Shown here one piece after another: positions 41,367-49,790 of a stretch of DNA of 64,000 nt. Numbering within the stretch: the first letter of the stretch is position 1; every line of letters starts with the position of its first letter. Where the stretch lies: contig JBJMGI010000097.1 in NCBI GenBank assembly GCA_045807945.1, forward strand, positions 62,001 through 126,000, written 5' to 3'. Under the pieces are notes generated by a model. The model was not told where the DNA came from. It worked only from the letters and a program-made list of their open reading frames with translations, and searched no databases. The translations under genes and the position numbers were made by a program. This DNA is from CAVQGF01 sp045807945 (GTDB lineage Bacteria; Acidobacteriota; Terriglobia; Terriglobales; Acidobacteriaceae).

Positions 41367-43688
41367 TTAGGTGGGGACCTTCAGGATGAGATATCCACCA
41401 ACCATGGCGAAGACAAAGTCCGGGGACCACGCCGCCAGGGCCGGGGGAAGCTGGCTCAGGTTCCCCATAGCTTCGAAGAGGCTTGACGTCGTCCAGTAGA
41501 CAAAGGCGATCCCGATGGCCACAGCTACGCCGGCCACAGCGCCGCGACGCCCGGCAGATAGCGAGAAGGGAACAGCTAGCACTGCCATCACGAGCGTGAT
41601 CAGGGGAAACGCGAACTTCTTGTGCAATTGCACGCGCAGCCGAACAACATCGAATCCACTCTGCTGCAGATCTTCTATATAGCTACTCAGCTCTGCGTAG
41701 TTCATCTCAGACGACTGCTTCACTTCCTTCTTGAAGTAAGCCGGGGGCTCATCCAGCTCCGCGAATGTTTGTCCGTCGAATTTGCGGAAGTCTTTGATAG
41801 CGTCGCCATCAAACGTCCGTGCCCAGCCATTCTCGAATATCCACTTCTGCGACCGCTCCTGCCAATGCGCTTCGGAGGCAAAGATGCGTCGCGTGATGCG
41901 GAAAGTCTTCGGATCGAATTCGAACGCGGAGATATTAGCGAAATGGTTCTGGTCTGGATCGAAAAATTCGTAGTAATAAATCTCTGAGTTCTGCCCGAAG
42001 ATCCACTTGCGGTCAGGGCGCAAATAAGTTTGCGCCGGCCTGCCCTTGATGGTCTGCAGCAGCGCTTCTTGTCGCTTGTTCGCGTCTGGCAGATAGAACT
42101 GGTCGAACGCGAAGAGGCCTATGGATAGGAGTGACGCAATGATCAGTACCGGCAACGTAAGCCGGTAGATACTGACGCCAGTCGCCTTCATGGCGGTGAT
42201 CTCGCTGCCTTTTTGCAGTAGGCCGAAGGTGACGAGCACAGCGAGCATGACGCTCAACGGAGTGAACAGATACAGCATCGAAGGCGCGACCTGGATCAGG
42301 TAATCGCCCACTGTGAACAGCGGCACCCGGTTCTTTGCGATGTCAGTGAGCAGCTCAAAGAACGTGAACACCAGCACCAGGATCATGAACGTGGAGACAA
42401 TGAGCGCCAGATACACACCGAAGTCGCGCAGGATGTAGTCGTCGAGCAGTTGCGGAAAATTAAGATTGAACAGTCGCTTGCGCCGCAGCCGCTCGTAAAC
42501 GTCCTGCGAAGAAGACGACCGATAGATGATCGCTTTGAATAACGCCTTCGCTCGCTGGCTCAAGCCGCGGAACGATGCCAGCTCCCAAGCCATGTGGTCG
42601 GCTCGCCAAAGCAGAAGGAGAGCGAAGATAAAGAAGCCGATGTTCGGCAGCCACACCCCGATAGCGGCCGGCAATTTGCCCGTTCTCGCTAAGGTCACTC
42701 CCGCGAGCGATGCGAAGTAGTAGACGAAAACAAGAACGATGGTCAGCACGAAACCTGTCGCCTTGCCACCCTTCTTGGATGAAACCCCAAGCGGGATTCC
42801 CACCAGCGCCAGCACGAAACATGCGAATGCCATTGCGATGCGGCGATGGAACTCGCTCAAGTACCAGCGCGCCGCGGGCTTGTCGGGAGCATGGGCCGCG
42901 GAATAGAGAAGCTGCTTCATGCCGAGCTGCGCCGCAGGGACCGCATCTTTGCCCTTCGTCTCTGGTAGCGGCAAGATGATCGGAATGTCGCTGGCCTCGA
43001 AGCTCGAGATCGAATAGCGGTCGGGGATGCGCGGGTTTGCCTCGTGCTGCGCCCCGTTCAGCAGATGCAATTGCAGCTCGGTTTCGCTGCGCTGCATGGC
43101 CACTCCTTCTTTCGCCAGGGTGATTTTGGGCGCGCCGGGGTCGGTGATGTCGGCGAGAAAAATGCCTTTCCAAACCGCAGTCCCGTCTGCGGCAGAGGCA
43201 TCCTGCACATACAAAATGTAGTTCTTCCAGTCCTCGTAAAAAACTCGAGGCTGCACTTCGAAAGAAGCCTGCGCACTTTTCAGATGGTTTTGCAGATTGT
43301 TGAGCTCTGCGAGGGAGCGCGGCGCCACCCAGACGTTGTTGATCCCCGCTATGAACGTGACTACAACGGCGGCCACGCCCATGATTTTCACAAACATCAT
43401 CACGCCCACGCCGCTGGCGCGCAGCGCGGTGATCTCGCTATCGGCTGCGAGCCGGCTTAAGCCGGTAAGGATTCCGACCAGTACTCCCATCGGGATGGTT
43501 ACGGTGAGCGCCGCTGGAACAGTCAGGAAGAACAGCTCGGCCACGCTTGGAAGCGGTGCGCTGTTGCGCACCACCAGCTCCAGCAGGCGTCCTGCGTCGC
43601 GCATGAAGATAACAAACGTGAACACGCTCATGCCCACTAGGGCATTAGCCGTCACCTCACGCAGGATATAGCGCGGCAGGATGCGCAT
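41367..43688 (-). CDS. LPS export permease, LptF and LptG fused in one chain
   Basis: The inner-membrane LptB2FG complex extracts lipopolysaccharide. Normally LptF and LptG are separate ~360-residue proteins. Here one 773-residue frame holds two YjgP/YjgQ domains. The first starts ILPRYILREVTANALVGMSV; its C-terminal helices include CFVLALVGIPLGVSSKKGGK. The second starts DDYILRDFGVYLALIVSTFM (residues ~415-434) and ends with LITLVMAVLAVPFSLSAGRR. Each domain keeps the large periplasmic beta-jellyroll insert. A TATACT box 6 nt before the ATG suggests a leaderless mRNA. No lptB, lptC or lptA is in the window. Confidence 0.9.
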   Translation of the reverse strand: MRILPRYILREVTANALVGMSVFTFVIFMRDAGRLLELVVRNSAPLPSVAELFFLTVPAALTVTIPMGVLVGILTGLSRLAADSEITALRASGVGVMMFVKIMGVAAVVVTFIAGINNVWVAPRSLAELNNLQNHLKSAQASFEVQPRVFYEDWKNYILYVQDASAADGTAVWKGIFLADITDPGAPKITLAKEGVAMQRSETELQLHLLNGAQHEANPRIPDRYSISSFEASDIPIILPLPETKGKDAVPAAQLGMKQLLYSAAHAPDKPAARWYLSEFHRRIAMAFACFVLALVGIPLGVSSKKGGKATGFVLTIVLVFVYYFASLAGVTLARTGKLPAAIGVWLPNIGFFIFALLLLWRADHMAWELASFRGLSQRAKALFKAIIYRSSSSQDVYERLRRKRLFNLNFPQLLDDYILRDFGVYLALIVSTFMILVLVFTFFELLTDIAKNRVPLFTVGDYLIQVAPSMLYLFTPLSVMLAVLVTFGLLQKGSEITAMKATGVSIYRLTLPVLIIASLLSIGLFAFDQFYLPDANKRQEALLQTIKGRPAQTYLRPDRKWIFGQNSEIYYYEFFDPDQNHFANISAFEFDPKTFRITRRIFASEAHWQERSQKWIFENGWARTFDGDAIKDFRKFDGQTFAELDEPPAYFKKEVKQSSEMNYAELSSYIEDLQQSGFDVVRLRVQLHKKFAFPLITLVMAVLAVPFSLSAGRRGAVAGVAVAIGIAFVYWTTSSLFEAMGNLSQLPPALAAWSPDFVFAMVGGYLILKVPT

Positions 43689-43694
43689 GTTGTC

Positions 43695-43700
43695 AGTATA
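43695..43700 (-). promoter_or_regulatory. -10 box TATACT 6 nt before the lptFG start
   Basis: Minus strand TATACT, then GACAAC, then ATG 43688; no Shine-Dalgarno. Would drive the four-gene envelope operon. Confidence 0.5.
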
Positions 43701-43711
43701 AGGAATTGCCG

Positions 43712-44479
43712 CTAACTGCGGGGATTGATCACCGGACCGCCCGGCGGGTTCTGCAACTCGCGGCGCATCAGCCCGAAATATTGTTGCGCTACTGCCTCGG
43801 TTGCTCCGGAAAGATAAACCTTGCCACCGTCGTCACGCCGGAACTTTATACGCAAACGATAAACATCATGTCGTTGGTCGGTGATGTCGATGATGCAGAC
43901 CAAGGGCGAACCCGGCCGCGGGTCGGCATCGGTCTTCGCGTTCTGTTGTTTGAAGGTGACGATATTGCCGGCTTCGTCCGCGGAGAGAAGCTCGTAATTC
44001 TTCTCCGCCGCGCGCTTGGCCGCGGCAAACACCTCGGAGTGGGGATGGTCGCGAGTGATGGCTTCGTAAACGTCGTCTAGCTCACGGTTGCCGTGCTGGC
44101 GCACCATGTCGTTCATGGGAGCATCGCGAAACTTTTCCATTTGCCTATTCAGCTCGCCGGCGAACTTCTCCGCATCTTTCGGTTTGGGAGTTTGCCGGCC
44201 CGGGGACAATACGACTGTCACTTTCGAGTTGTCGCTTTCCGGCTCAATGACGATGCCGTAGTCGTAATCCACGTGGTCACGTCCGCCATACAGCGTGAAC
44301 CAGATGGTGTCGCTCTTGGCGCTGGCGTGCCGCAAGTTCCAATTCTTCAGGACAGCGGTGTAAGCAGCATTGAACGCCGTATCGACCGGGGCCTTGAAGG
44401 TGAACGACGAGGTCTCGTCCGCGAGGCATGCGGCTGTAAGAACAAGGAGGAAGGCAACACTTGCCAGCAACTTTTTCAT
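43712..44479 (-). CDS. Secreted protein or lipoprotein of unknown function
   Basis: Signal peptide MKKLLASVAFLLVLTAACLA; LTAAC is a possible lipobox, with cleavage at LA-DE as the alternative. The mature protein (~235 residues) has two alpha/beta halves. The first contains FKAPVDTAFNAAYTAVLKNW and IWFTLYGGRDHVDYDYGIVI; the second, from AAKRAAEKNYELLSADEAG, repeats the same helix-strand order and ends FGLMRRELQNPPGG. This looks like an internal duplication of a small domain. No named family recognised. It is divergent from the GH57 gene. Confidence 0.75.
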   Translation of the reverse strand: MKKLLASVAFLLVLTAACLADETSSFTFKAPVDTAFNAAYTAVLKNWNLRHASAKSDTIWFTLYGGRDHVDYDYGIVIEPESDNSKVTVVLSPGRQTPKPKDAEKFAGELNRQMEKFRDAPMNDMVRQHGNRELDDVYEAITRDHPHSEVFAAAKRAAEKNYELLSADEAGNIVTFKQQNAKTDADPRPGSPLVCIIDITDQRHDVYRLRIKFRRDDGGKVYLSGATEAVAQQYFGLMRRELQNPPGGPVINPRS

Positions 44480-44489
44480 CGGAGCGGCA

Positions 44490-44498
44490 AGTTTAGCA
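44490..44498 (-). promoter_or_regulatory. Extended -10 (TGCTAAACT) of the secreted-protein gene
   Basis: Minus strand TGC then TAAACT (44495-44490), 10 nt before ATG 44479. It faces the divergent promoter of the GH57 gene. Confidence 0.4.
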
Positions 44499-44503
44499 TT
44501 TGG

Positions 44504-44521
44504 CCGGCGGAGCTCCGCCGG
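44504..44521. promoter_or_regulatory. 18-bp perfect palindrome between divergent promoters
   Basis: CCGGCGGAGCTCCGCCGG is a perfect inverted repeat centred between the two -10 boxes (44490-44495 leftward, 44527-44532 rightward), in the -12 to -30 zone of both. Bases on each side extend it as GG/TC. A shared operator for a dimeric repressor is the simplest reading; it could also form an RNA hairpin. Confidence 0.45.
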
Positions 44522-44526
44522 TCATT

Positions 44527-44532
44527 TAGAAT
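44527..44532 (+). promoter_or_regulatory. -10 box TAGAAT of the GH57 gene
   Basis: TAGAAT followed by 9 nt and ATG 44542, no Shine-Dalgarno; near-leaderless. Confidence 0.45.
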
Positions 44533-44541
44533 CGGAAACCG

Positions 44542-46797
44542 ATGCCGACCTTGCGCGTTCTCTTCCTATGGCACCAGCACCAACCGTATTACAAAGACCT
44601 GGTCACAGGAAGATATCGTTTGCCATGGGTGCGTCTGCACGCGCTCAAGGATTACTACGGCATGGTGAAGCTGCTGGACGAATTTCCTACCGTCCACCAG
44701 ACCATCAACCTCGTTCCTTCTCTGATCTCCCAGATCGAAGACTACGTTTCCGGGAACGCGCGTGACCCTTTCTTCGATATCGCCGCGCATCCGGCTGCAG
44801 AAATGTCTGCCGAAGAGCGCAGCTTCGCGTTGAAGTATCTTTTTCAGGCCAACGAACAGCACGTCATCGGCCGCTATCCGCGGTATCTTGAGCTGTTCCG
44901 CAACATGCAGAGCAATCAACAGGATCCCGAGGCGCTGCAGCGTGCCTTTACCGCGCAGGACATCACCGATCTGCAGGTGCTCTCGCAGATCGCATGGTTC
45001 GACGAATTCTTCCTGCAAGAGCCCGACGTCGCCGCACTCATCAAGAAGGGCCGCGGTTATTCGCTCGAGGACCAGAACTTCATCATGACCAAGCAGCGCG
45101 AGCTGATCGGTCGCGTGCTTCCGGCGCACCGCTCTGCACAGGAGCGCGGACTGGTTGAGCTTTCGACGACGGCTTTTTATCACCCTATCTTGCCGCTGCT
45201 GTGCGATACCGACATCGGGCGTGTCTCCACGCCAAACCTTCCTTTGCCGCAGCGTTTTGTTCATCCCGAAGACGCGCGCGAGCAGATTGAGCGCAGCCTC
45301 TCGCTATGCGAGCGCGTTTTCGGTGAGAAGCCGCGCGGTGCATGGCCTTCAGAAGGGAGTGTGTCGGAAGAGGTGCTGGGAATCGCATCCAGCTTGGGAA
45401 TCAATTGGCTCGCGACCGACGAAGGCGTGCTTGGCCGTTCGCTGGGCTCCTATTTCCACCGCGAGGGTGATGGGCGCTTGACAAACGGGGGCGCGGATCG
45501 GCTCTATAACATTTATCGCTATGAAAAGGGCGACGCGCGGATGCATATGGTCTTCCGCGACCACTCACTCTCCGATCTCATCGGCTTCGTTTACGCTGGC
45601 GTTCCTGCACAGACCGCCGCGCAAGACATGCTCAATCGCATCCGTTACGCTGCGCAGCCCGTCCTGGATTCCGGCCGTGACGCCGTTGTTTCTATCATTC
45701 TTGATGGCGAGAATGCTTGGGAGTTCTACCCCGAGTCCGGACGCGAATTCTTGCGCCGCTTGTACGACGGCATCGCTAAGGATCCAAGCATGGAAGCGAC
45801 AACCATCTCGGAAGCGATCGGGAAGGAAAAGGATTTCGCCCCGCTCAAATCGCTTGTTCCGGGTTCCTGGATCAACGCCAATTTCAATGTATGGATCGGC
45901 GCTCCCGAAGACAACAAAGCCTGGGACTTCCTGAAAGCGGCGCATGATTTTTACGACGAGGCCGCGCCGCGTGCCGATGAGAATGCGCGAAAACTAGCTT
46001 ACGAAGAGTTGCTCATCGCTGAGGGCAGTGACTGGAACTGGTGGTATGGGCCCGAGCACCACTCCGCTAATGATGCAGATTTCGACGAGCTCTATCGCAA
46101 GCATCTCTCCAATGTTTATGCCGCGCTCGGTGGATCACCTCCCGAGTATCTTGCGCACCCGATCACCATGGCGCGCCCCGAAGGTGAAGACTTCACCTTT
46201 ACTCGGCAGATGGCTTACATCCACCCGCGGATAGATGGCGACATCACCGGATATTTCGATTGGGTGGGCGCCGCAATGTACTCTGCGGATCGCCGTACCT
46301 CGGCGATGCACGGCAGGGAATTCGTTCTCCAAACCATCTATGCCGGTATCGACGGAGAAAATTTCTACGGGCGCGTTGATCTCGAGCCCCAGGCGCTAGC
46401 CAGCGATCTCGAGATCTTCCTCAACCTCGGACTGATCGGAAGAAAAGACAGAGCGAAGTCTGAAAGCCGCATCAAGATCACTGTTCCGATCCAGCAGGGA
46501 AAGCTAGGAGAGTGGAATGCCGTCGCGCTCGTCTCGCCCTCAAATAACGGGCAGAGTGCCGAAGAACGGCCGCTGGGTCCAGCGCAGTCGGGAATCGCCG
46601 TACGGTGGAAGCGGATCTTGGAGTTCCAGGTCCCACTAAGGATATTAGGTGTCAGTATTGGGTCGCATCAGACCCCCCCAAAGGTCACTTTCCAGTGCGC
46701 CGCCTGGAAAAACAAACTGCCTATTGACTCGCTCCCAGCCCATGGAGCCATCGAGATCCCGGCAGTGGAAGAAGAGGCACTGGAGTTTGTGGTTTAA
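44542..46797 (+). CDS. GH57 alpha-amylase / glucanotransferase-like enzyme
   Basis: Family 57 enzyme acting on alpha-glucans. Motif 1 is FLWHQHQPYY (residues ~8-17), motif 3 PRGAWPSEGSVSEEVLG with the nucleophile Glu at 271, motif 4 IILDGENAWEFYPESG with the catalytic Asp near 388. The following ~100 residues (EELLIAEGSDWNWWYGPEHH) are the helical domain, and the C-terminal ~200 residues are a beta-sandwich. At 751 residues it is the long cytosolic type; activity could be alpha-amylase or 4-alpha-glucanotransferase. No signal peptide. Together with the branching enzyme at 4.9 kb it suggests glycogen turnover. Confidence 0.88.
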   Translation: MPTLRVLFLWHQHQPYYKDLVTGRYRLPWVRLHALKDYYGMVKLLDEFPTVHQTINLVPSLISQIEDYVSGNARDPFFDIAAHPAAEMSAEERSFALKYLFQANEQHVIGRYPRYLELFRNMQSNQQDPEALQRAFTAQDITDLQVLSQIAWFDEFFLQEPDVAALIKKGRGYSLEDQNFIMTKQRELIGRVLPAHRSAQERGLVELSTTAFYHPILPLLCDTDIGRVSTPNLPLPQRFVHPEDAREQIERSLSLCERVFGEKPRGAWPSEGSVSEEVLGIASSLGINWLATDEGVLGRSLGSYFHREGDGRLTNGGADRLYNIYRYEKGDARMHMVFRDHSLSDLIGFVYAGVPAQTAAQDMLNRIRYAAQPVLDSGRDAVVSIILDGENAWEFYPESGREFLRRLYDGIAKDPSMEATTISEAIGKEKDFAPLKSLVPGSWINANFNVWIGAPEDNKAWDFLKAAHDFYDEAAPRADENARKLAYEELLIAEGSDWNWWYGPEHHSANDADFDELYRKHLSNVYAALGGSPPEYLAHPITMARPEGEDFTFTRQMAYIHPRIDGDITGYFDWVGAAMYSADRRTSAMHGREFVLQTIYAGIDGENFYGRVDLEPQALASDLEIFLNLGLIGRKDRAKSESRIKITVPIQQGKLGEWNAVALVSPSNNGQSAEERPLGPAQSGIAVRWKRILEFQVPLRILGVSIGSHQTPPKVTFQCAAWKNKLPIDSLPAHGAIEIPAVEEEALEFVV

Positions 46798-47189
46798 CAC
46801 AGGTTTTCCACCGGTTTGGCCAGACCCCCGCTTGGGGCAATGTTTGCTGCAAGTACAACAGAGGGTTACAGCACTTTCGTGCTCTGTTTAGGGACACGTT
46901 TTGTACCGGAAGCGTTAACACTACTACATATTGTGGTACTCGCCTATCCCTGACCCAACAGGTGCCGAAACAAAAATCAAAGTTACCAAGGTCTACACCC
47001 CAAATATCCAAGAAAACCGGAAGAAAACCAAAGTTCCCGCTTGACACAGGTGGTAGTAACGCTGATATAACTCACGCCACAGTAAACCCCCCGAGAAAGC
47101 AATAAGGATTTCCCTCGCAGGCCCGGCCAAAGTGGTATCTCCCGCCGCAAGCGAGAGCGCATTAATTTGTGGAAAGGGCTTAGGTTTTT
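46798..47189 (+). promoter_or_regulatory. 392-bp regulatory region ahead of the pilM operon
   Basis: No credible ORF. A short hairpin (AGCAC/GTGCT, near 46870-46885) followed by TTTA may end the GH57 transcript. Two promoter candidates follow: TTAACA (46915), 16 nt, TACTCG (46937-46942), containing the 12-mer shared with the FecR gene; and TTGACA (47041-47046) with GATATA at 17 nt (or TATAAC, 47066-47071). The region is clearly more AT-rich than its neighbours. The ~110-nt leader after the second promoter contains CTCGC/GCGAG pairing (about 47115-47156). Confidence 0.55.
47041..47071 (+). promoter_or_regulatory. Sigma-70 promoter with consensus -35 (TTGACA)
   Basis: TTGACA at 47041-47046; GATATA at 17-nt spacing, or TATAAC at 19-nt. 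Predicted start near 47077, ahead of the HTH gene and pilMNOPQ. Confidence 0.65.
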
Positions 47190-47423
47190 ATGGCCGATTC
47201 GCGTGAAGTGATGAACATTCGCCAGGCTTCGCAGTACCTCGGCGTGAGCCCTGACACACTTTACAAGTACGTGTACGAGGAAAAGATTCCCGCCTTCAAG
47301 CTGGGGAACCGCTGGAAGTTCAAGAAGACCATCCTGGACGGTTGGATGGAGCGTAAGAGCACCGTCGGCGAAAGCCGCGGCAAAAAGAAGCCCAAAACCG
47401 CGCGAGCGGTAGCTGGGCACTGA
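47190..47423 (+). CDS. Excisionase/MerR-like helix-turn-helix DNA-binding protein
   Basis: This 77-residue protein is a single winged-helix of the HTH_17/excisionase family: MNIRQASQYLGVSPDTLYKY (residues ~8-27) is the helix-turn-helix, EEKIPAFKLGNRWKFKKTIL (~30-49) the wing. The tail is Lys/Arg-rich. No integrase or other phage gene is near, so it is not part of a mobile element. It is the first gene of the pilMNOPQ block (11 nt before pilM) and may regulate it. Confidence 0.88.
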   Translation: MADSREVMNIRQASQYLGVSPDTLYKYVYEEKIPAFKLGNRWKFKKTILDGWMERKSTVGESRGKKKPKTARAVAGH

Positions 47424-47433
47424 GGAAGAACGT

Positions 47434-48489
47434 ATGGGTTTATTCGGTGGAGCAAAGACGATCGTAGGCCTCGACATCGGTTCCAGCAGCATTAAGGCTG
47501 TCGAGCTGCGCAAGGCCCACGGTGAGATCGAAGTCGCGCACATCGGCGTTGAGCCGCTGGCCTCGGACATCGTTGTGGACTCGATGATCGTGGACTCGGG
47601 CAGCGTTTCCAGCGCGATCACAAAGATTTTCACCGAAAACGCCATCAAGCCGAAAGCCGTCGCTACCTCGGTCAGCGGACACTCCGTGATCGTGAAGAAA
47701 ATCCCGCTGCCGACCATGGATGATTCCGAGCTTGCGAACAGCATCCAGACGGAAGCCGCGCAGCACATCCCCTTTGACATTGCCGACGTTAGCGTGGATT
47801 ACCAGATCCTCTCTGAAGACGACGGCTCGCCGCAGATGGACGTGCTCCTGGTCGCGGTGAAGAAGGACAAGATCCTCAACTACACCAACGTGCTTTCGCT
47901 CGCCGGCAAGACCCCGGCCATTGTGGACATCGACGCCTTCGCGTTGCAGAACTGCTACGAGTACAACTACGACCCGGCGCCAACTTCTACGGTCGCACTG
48001 CTCAACCTGGGTGCGAGCGTAATGAACATCAACATTGTGAAAGGCGTAACGCCGCTGTTCACCCGCGACGTCAGCGTGGGCGGCAACCAGTACACCGATT
48101 CGCTGCAGAAGGAACTTGACCTCAGCTTTGAAGATGCCGAGAACCTGAAGCTGGGCCAGAAGGTCGGCACAGTCAGCGAAGACGCCAAGATGCCCATCCT
48201 GCAGCAGGTCACGGAGATAATCGTCCTCGAGATACAGAAGACGTTCGACTTCTTCCGCGCGACCGCTGCCGGTGAGCATATCGAGCGGATCTACATGGCG
48301 GGTGGCTCCTCGAAGGTGCCGGGCTTGATCGAAGCTCTGCGACAGGAGTTCTCGTTGCCGGTGGAGATTCTGAATCCGTTTCAGCGCATCGCGCCTCCTG
48401 CCAGTGGGCCGGCAGCCGAGCTGATCGAGAGGAACGCGGGACAACTCGCGGTAGCTGTGGGATTGGCCCTTAGGAGTTTCGAGCAATGA
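47434..48489 (+). CDS. pilM: Type IV pilus assembly ATPase-fold protein PilM
   Basis: Actin-like cytosolic protein that binds the PilN N-terminal peptide at the inner face of the membrane. The phosphate-1 loop is GLDIGSSSIKAVEL (residues ~12-25). SVDYQILSEDDGSPQMDVLL and VALLNLGASVMNINIVKGVT follow, the latter being the phosphate-2 region. IYMAGGSSKVPGLIEALRQE is the adenosine loop. Length 351 fits the family. It overlaps pilN by 4 nt. Confidence 0.95.
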   Translation: MGLFGGAKTIVGLDIGSSSIKAVELRKAHGEIEVAHIGVEPLASDIVVDSMIVDSGSVSSAITKIFTENAIKPKAVATSVSGHSVIVKKIPLPTMDDSELANSIQTEAAQHIPFDIADVSVDYQILSEDDGSPQMDVLLVAVKKDKILNYTNVLSLAGKTPAIVDIDAFALQNCYEYNYDPAPTSTVALLNLGASVMNINIVKGVTPLFTRDVSVGGNQYTDSLQKELDLSFEDAENLKLGQKVGTVSEDAKMPILQQVTEIIVLEIQKTFDFFRATAAGEHIERIYMAGGSSKVPGLIEALRQEFSLPVEILNPFQRIAPPASGPAAELIERNAGQLAVAVGLALRSFEQ

Positions 48490-49130
48490 TCAAGATCAAC
48501 CTACTCGGAGTACCGAAGCCGAAGCGCGGTAAGCGGTCAGGTGGCGGCGCAGCCCCAGAGATGGGTGGCGGTGGCGGCGAAGGCCTGAACCCGATGGTCC
48601 TGCTGGCGATCTTTGCGATCGCGACGATCGGCGGCGTGTGGTTCTTCTGGAACGCGGAAAATACGCGCGCCACGAAACTCGCGGCCGACAAAGTCACGGC
48701 CGAGCGCGAGAATCGGTCGCTTTCAGAAGTGAAAGCCACCTTCGAGCGCAAGCAGCGCGAGGCTGATAACTATCGCCGTCGCGTAGAAGTGATCGACCAG
48801 CTGCGGTCAAACCAGGCCCAGAGCGGCGTAGTGAGCTTGCTCACTCTGGTTGGCGATACGGTCAACTCTACAGATGCTGTCTGGCTCAACAAGCTGACGG
48901 ATGAGCCAGGCGCAGGCATCAAGATCGAAGGTACGGCGTTGAATGTTCACGCGGTCGCCAATCTGATCAACAACCTGCAAAAGACCGGATATTTCAAGTC
49001 GGTCGAAATGACGGAGTCGATCCAGGACGAAAAGAAACCCGAAACTGGCGACATTCAGGCATTCAGTTTCCAGATCACGTGTGAAGTGAACAAGGCTGCG
49101 CCGCCTGCAACATCGGCGCAGAAATCGTAA
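48486..49130 (+). CDS. pilN: Type IV pilus inner-membrane protein PilN
   Basis: Starts MIKINLLGVPKPKRGKRSGG, the INLL docking peptide for PilM, followed by a Gly-rich linker, a membrane helix (MVLLAIFAIATIGGVWFFW), a coiled coil (TAERENRSLSEVKATFERKQ and on) and the periplasmic domain with ANLINNLQKTGYFKSVEMTE, the PilN hallmark. 214 residues. Start overlaps the pilM stop. Confidence 0.92.
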   Translation: MIKINLLGVPKPKRGKRSGGGAAPEMGGGGGEGLNPMVLLAIFAIATIGGVWFFWNAENTRATKLAADKVTAERENRSLSEVKATFERKQREADNYRRRVEVIDQLRSNQAQSGVVSLLTLVGDTVNSTDAVWLNKLTDEPGAGIKIEGTALNVHAVANLINNLQKTGYFKSVEMTESIQDEKKPETGDIQAFSFQITCEVNKAAPPATSAQKS

Positions 49131-49145
49131 GACGGGACGGTACGT

Positions 49146-49778
49146 ATGGCCGGATTGAGTGAAATGCCGAAAAGCGCGCAGCTAGGGATCATCCTGGTGG
49201 TGTGCGCGATCCTGTTTGGTTGTGGTTGGGTCTTTATGGTCAAGCCGGCGAAAGATGCCAATGACCAGGCGCAAGGCGCGTTGACTCAGCTGCAAGACGA
49301 GAACAAGAAGCTGCGCGAGTATCAGCCCAAGCTCGACGAGCTGAACCGCCAGATGGCCAGCCTGCAACAGCAGCTTGCTATCCAGCAGAAGATCGTTCCC
49401 GACCAAAAAGAAGCTGACAAGTTCCTTCACATCGTGGAAGACACGGCCCAGAACGCGGGCGTTGAAGTCCGCCGCTATACCGCTGGGAACGTGAACACGA
49501 AAGAGTTCTATACCGAAGTCCCGTTCGAGGTTGACATCGACGGTCAGTTCTATTCCGTCTTGAACTTCTTCGAACGCGTACAGAAGCTCGAGCGCATCAT
49601 CAACATCAGCAACATGAAGGTGTCCACCACTGCCAAGCCGAGTGATGCGAAGGTAAAGAGGTCGTTCAAGTACTCGCCTTCGGAGAGCGTGGTCTCAAGC
49701 TTCACCGCGACTACTTTCTTCAGCCACGATGCACCAGCGCCCACCGGTCCTGCAAAGCCCGGCGCGCCGGCACGGTAA
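49146..49778 (+). CDS. pilO: Type IV pilus inner-membrane protein PilO
   Basis: Membrane helix LGIILVVCAILFGCGWVFMV (residues ~13-32), a coiled coil of ~60 residues (QLQDENKKLREYQPKLDELN onward), then VPDQKEADKFLHIVEDTAQN and VPFEVDIDGQFYSVLNFFER, typical of PilO. Length 210. It heterodimerises with PilN. Confidence 0.92.
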   Translation: MAGLSEMPKSAQLGIILVVCAILFGCGWVFMVKPAKDANDQAQGALTQLQDENKKLREYQPKLDELNRQMASLQQQLAIQQKIVPDQKEADKFLHIVEDTAQNAGVEVRRYTAGNVNTKEFYTEVPFEVDIDGQFYSVLNFFERVQKLERIINISNMKVSTTAKPSDAKVKRSFKYSPSESVVSSFTATTFFSHDAPAPTGPAKPGAPAR

Positions 49779-49790
49779 GGGAGACAGGCA

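Noticed and set aside
47190..47423. Excisionase-like protein as a sign of an integrated element.
   Set aside because: No integrase, attachment repeats or atypical neighbours; it leads the pilus operon instead.
47440..48486. A 348-codon minus-strand frame matching pilM almost exactly.
   Set aside because: pilM is unambiguous; the antisense frame has no recognisable motif.
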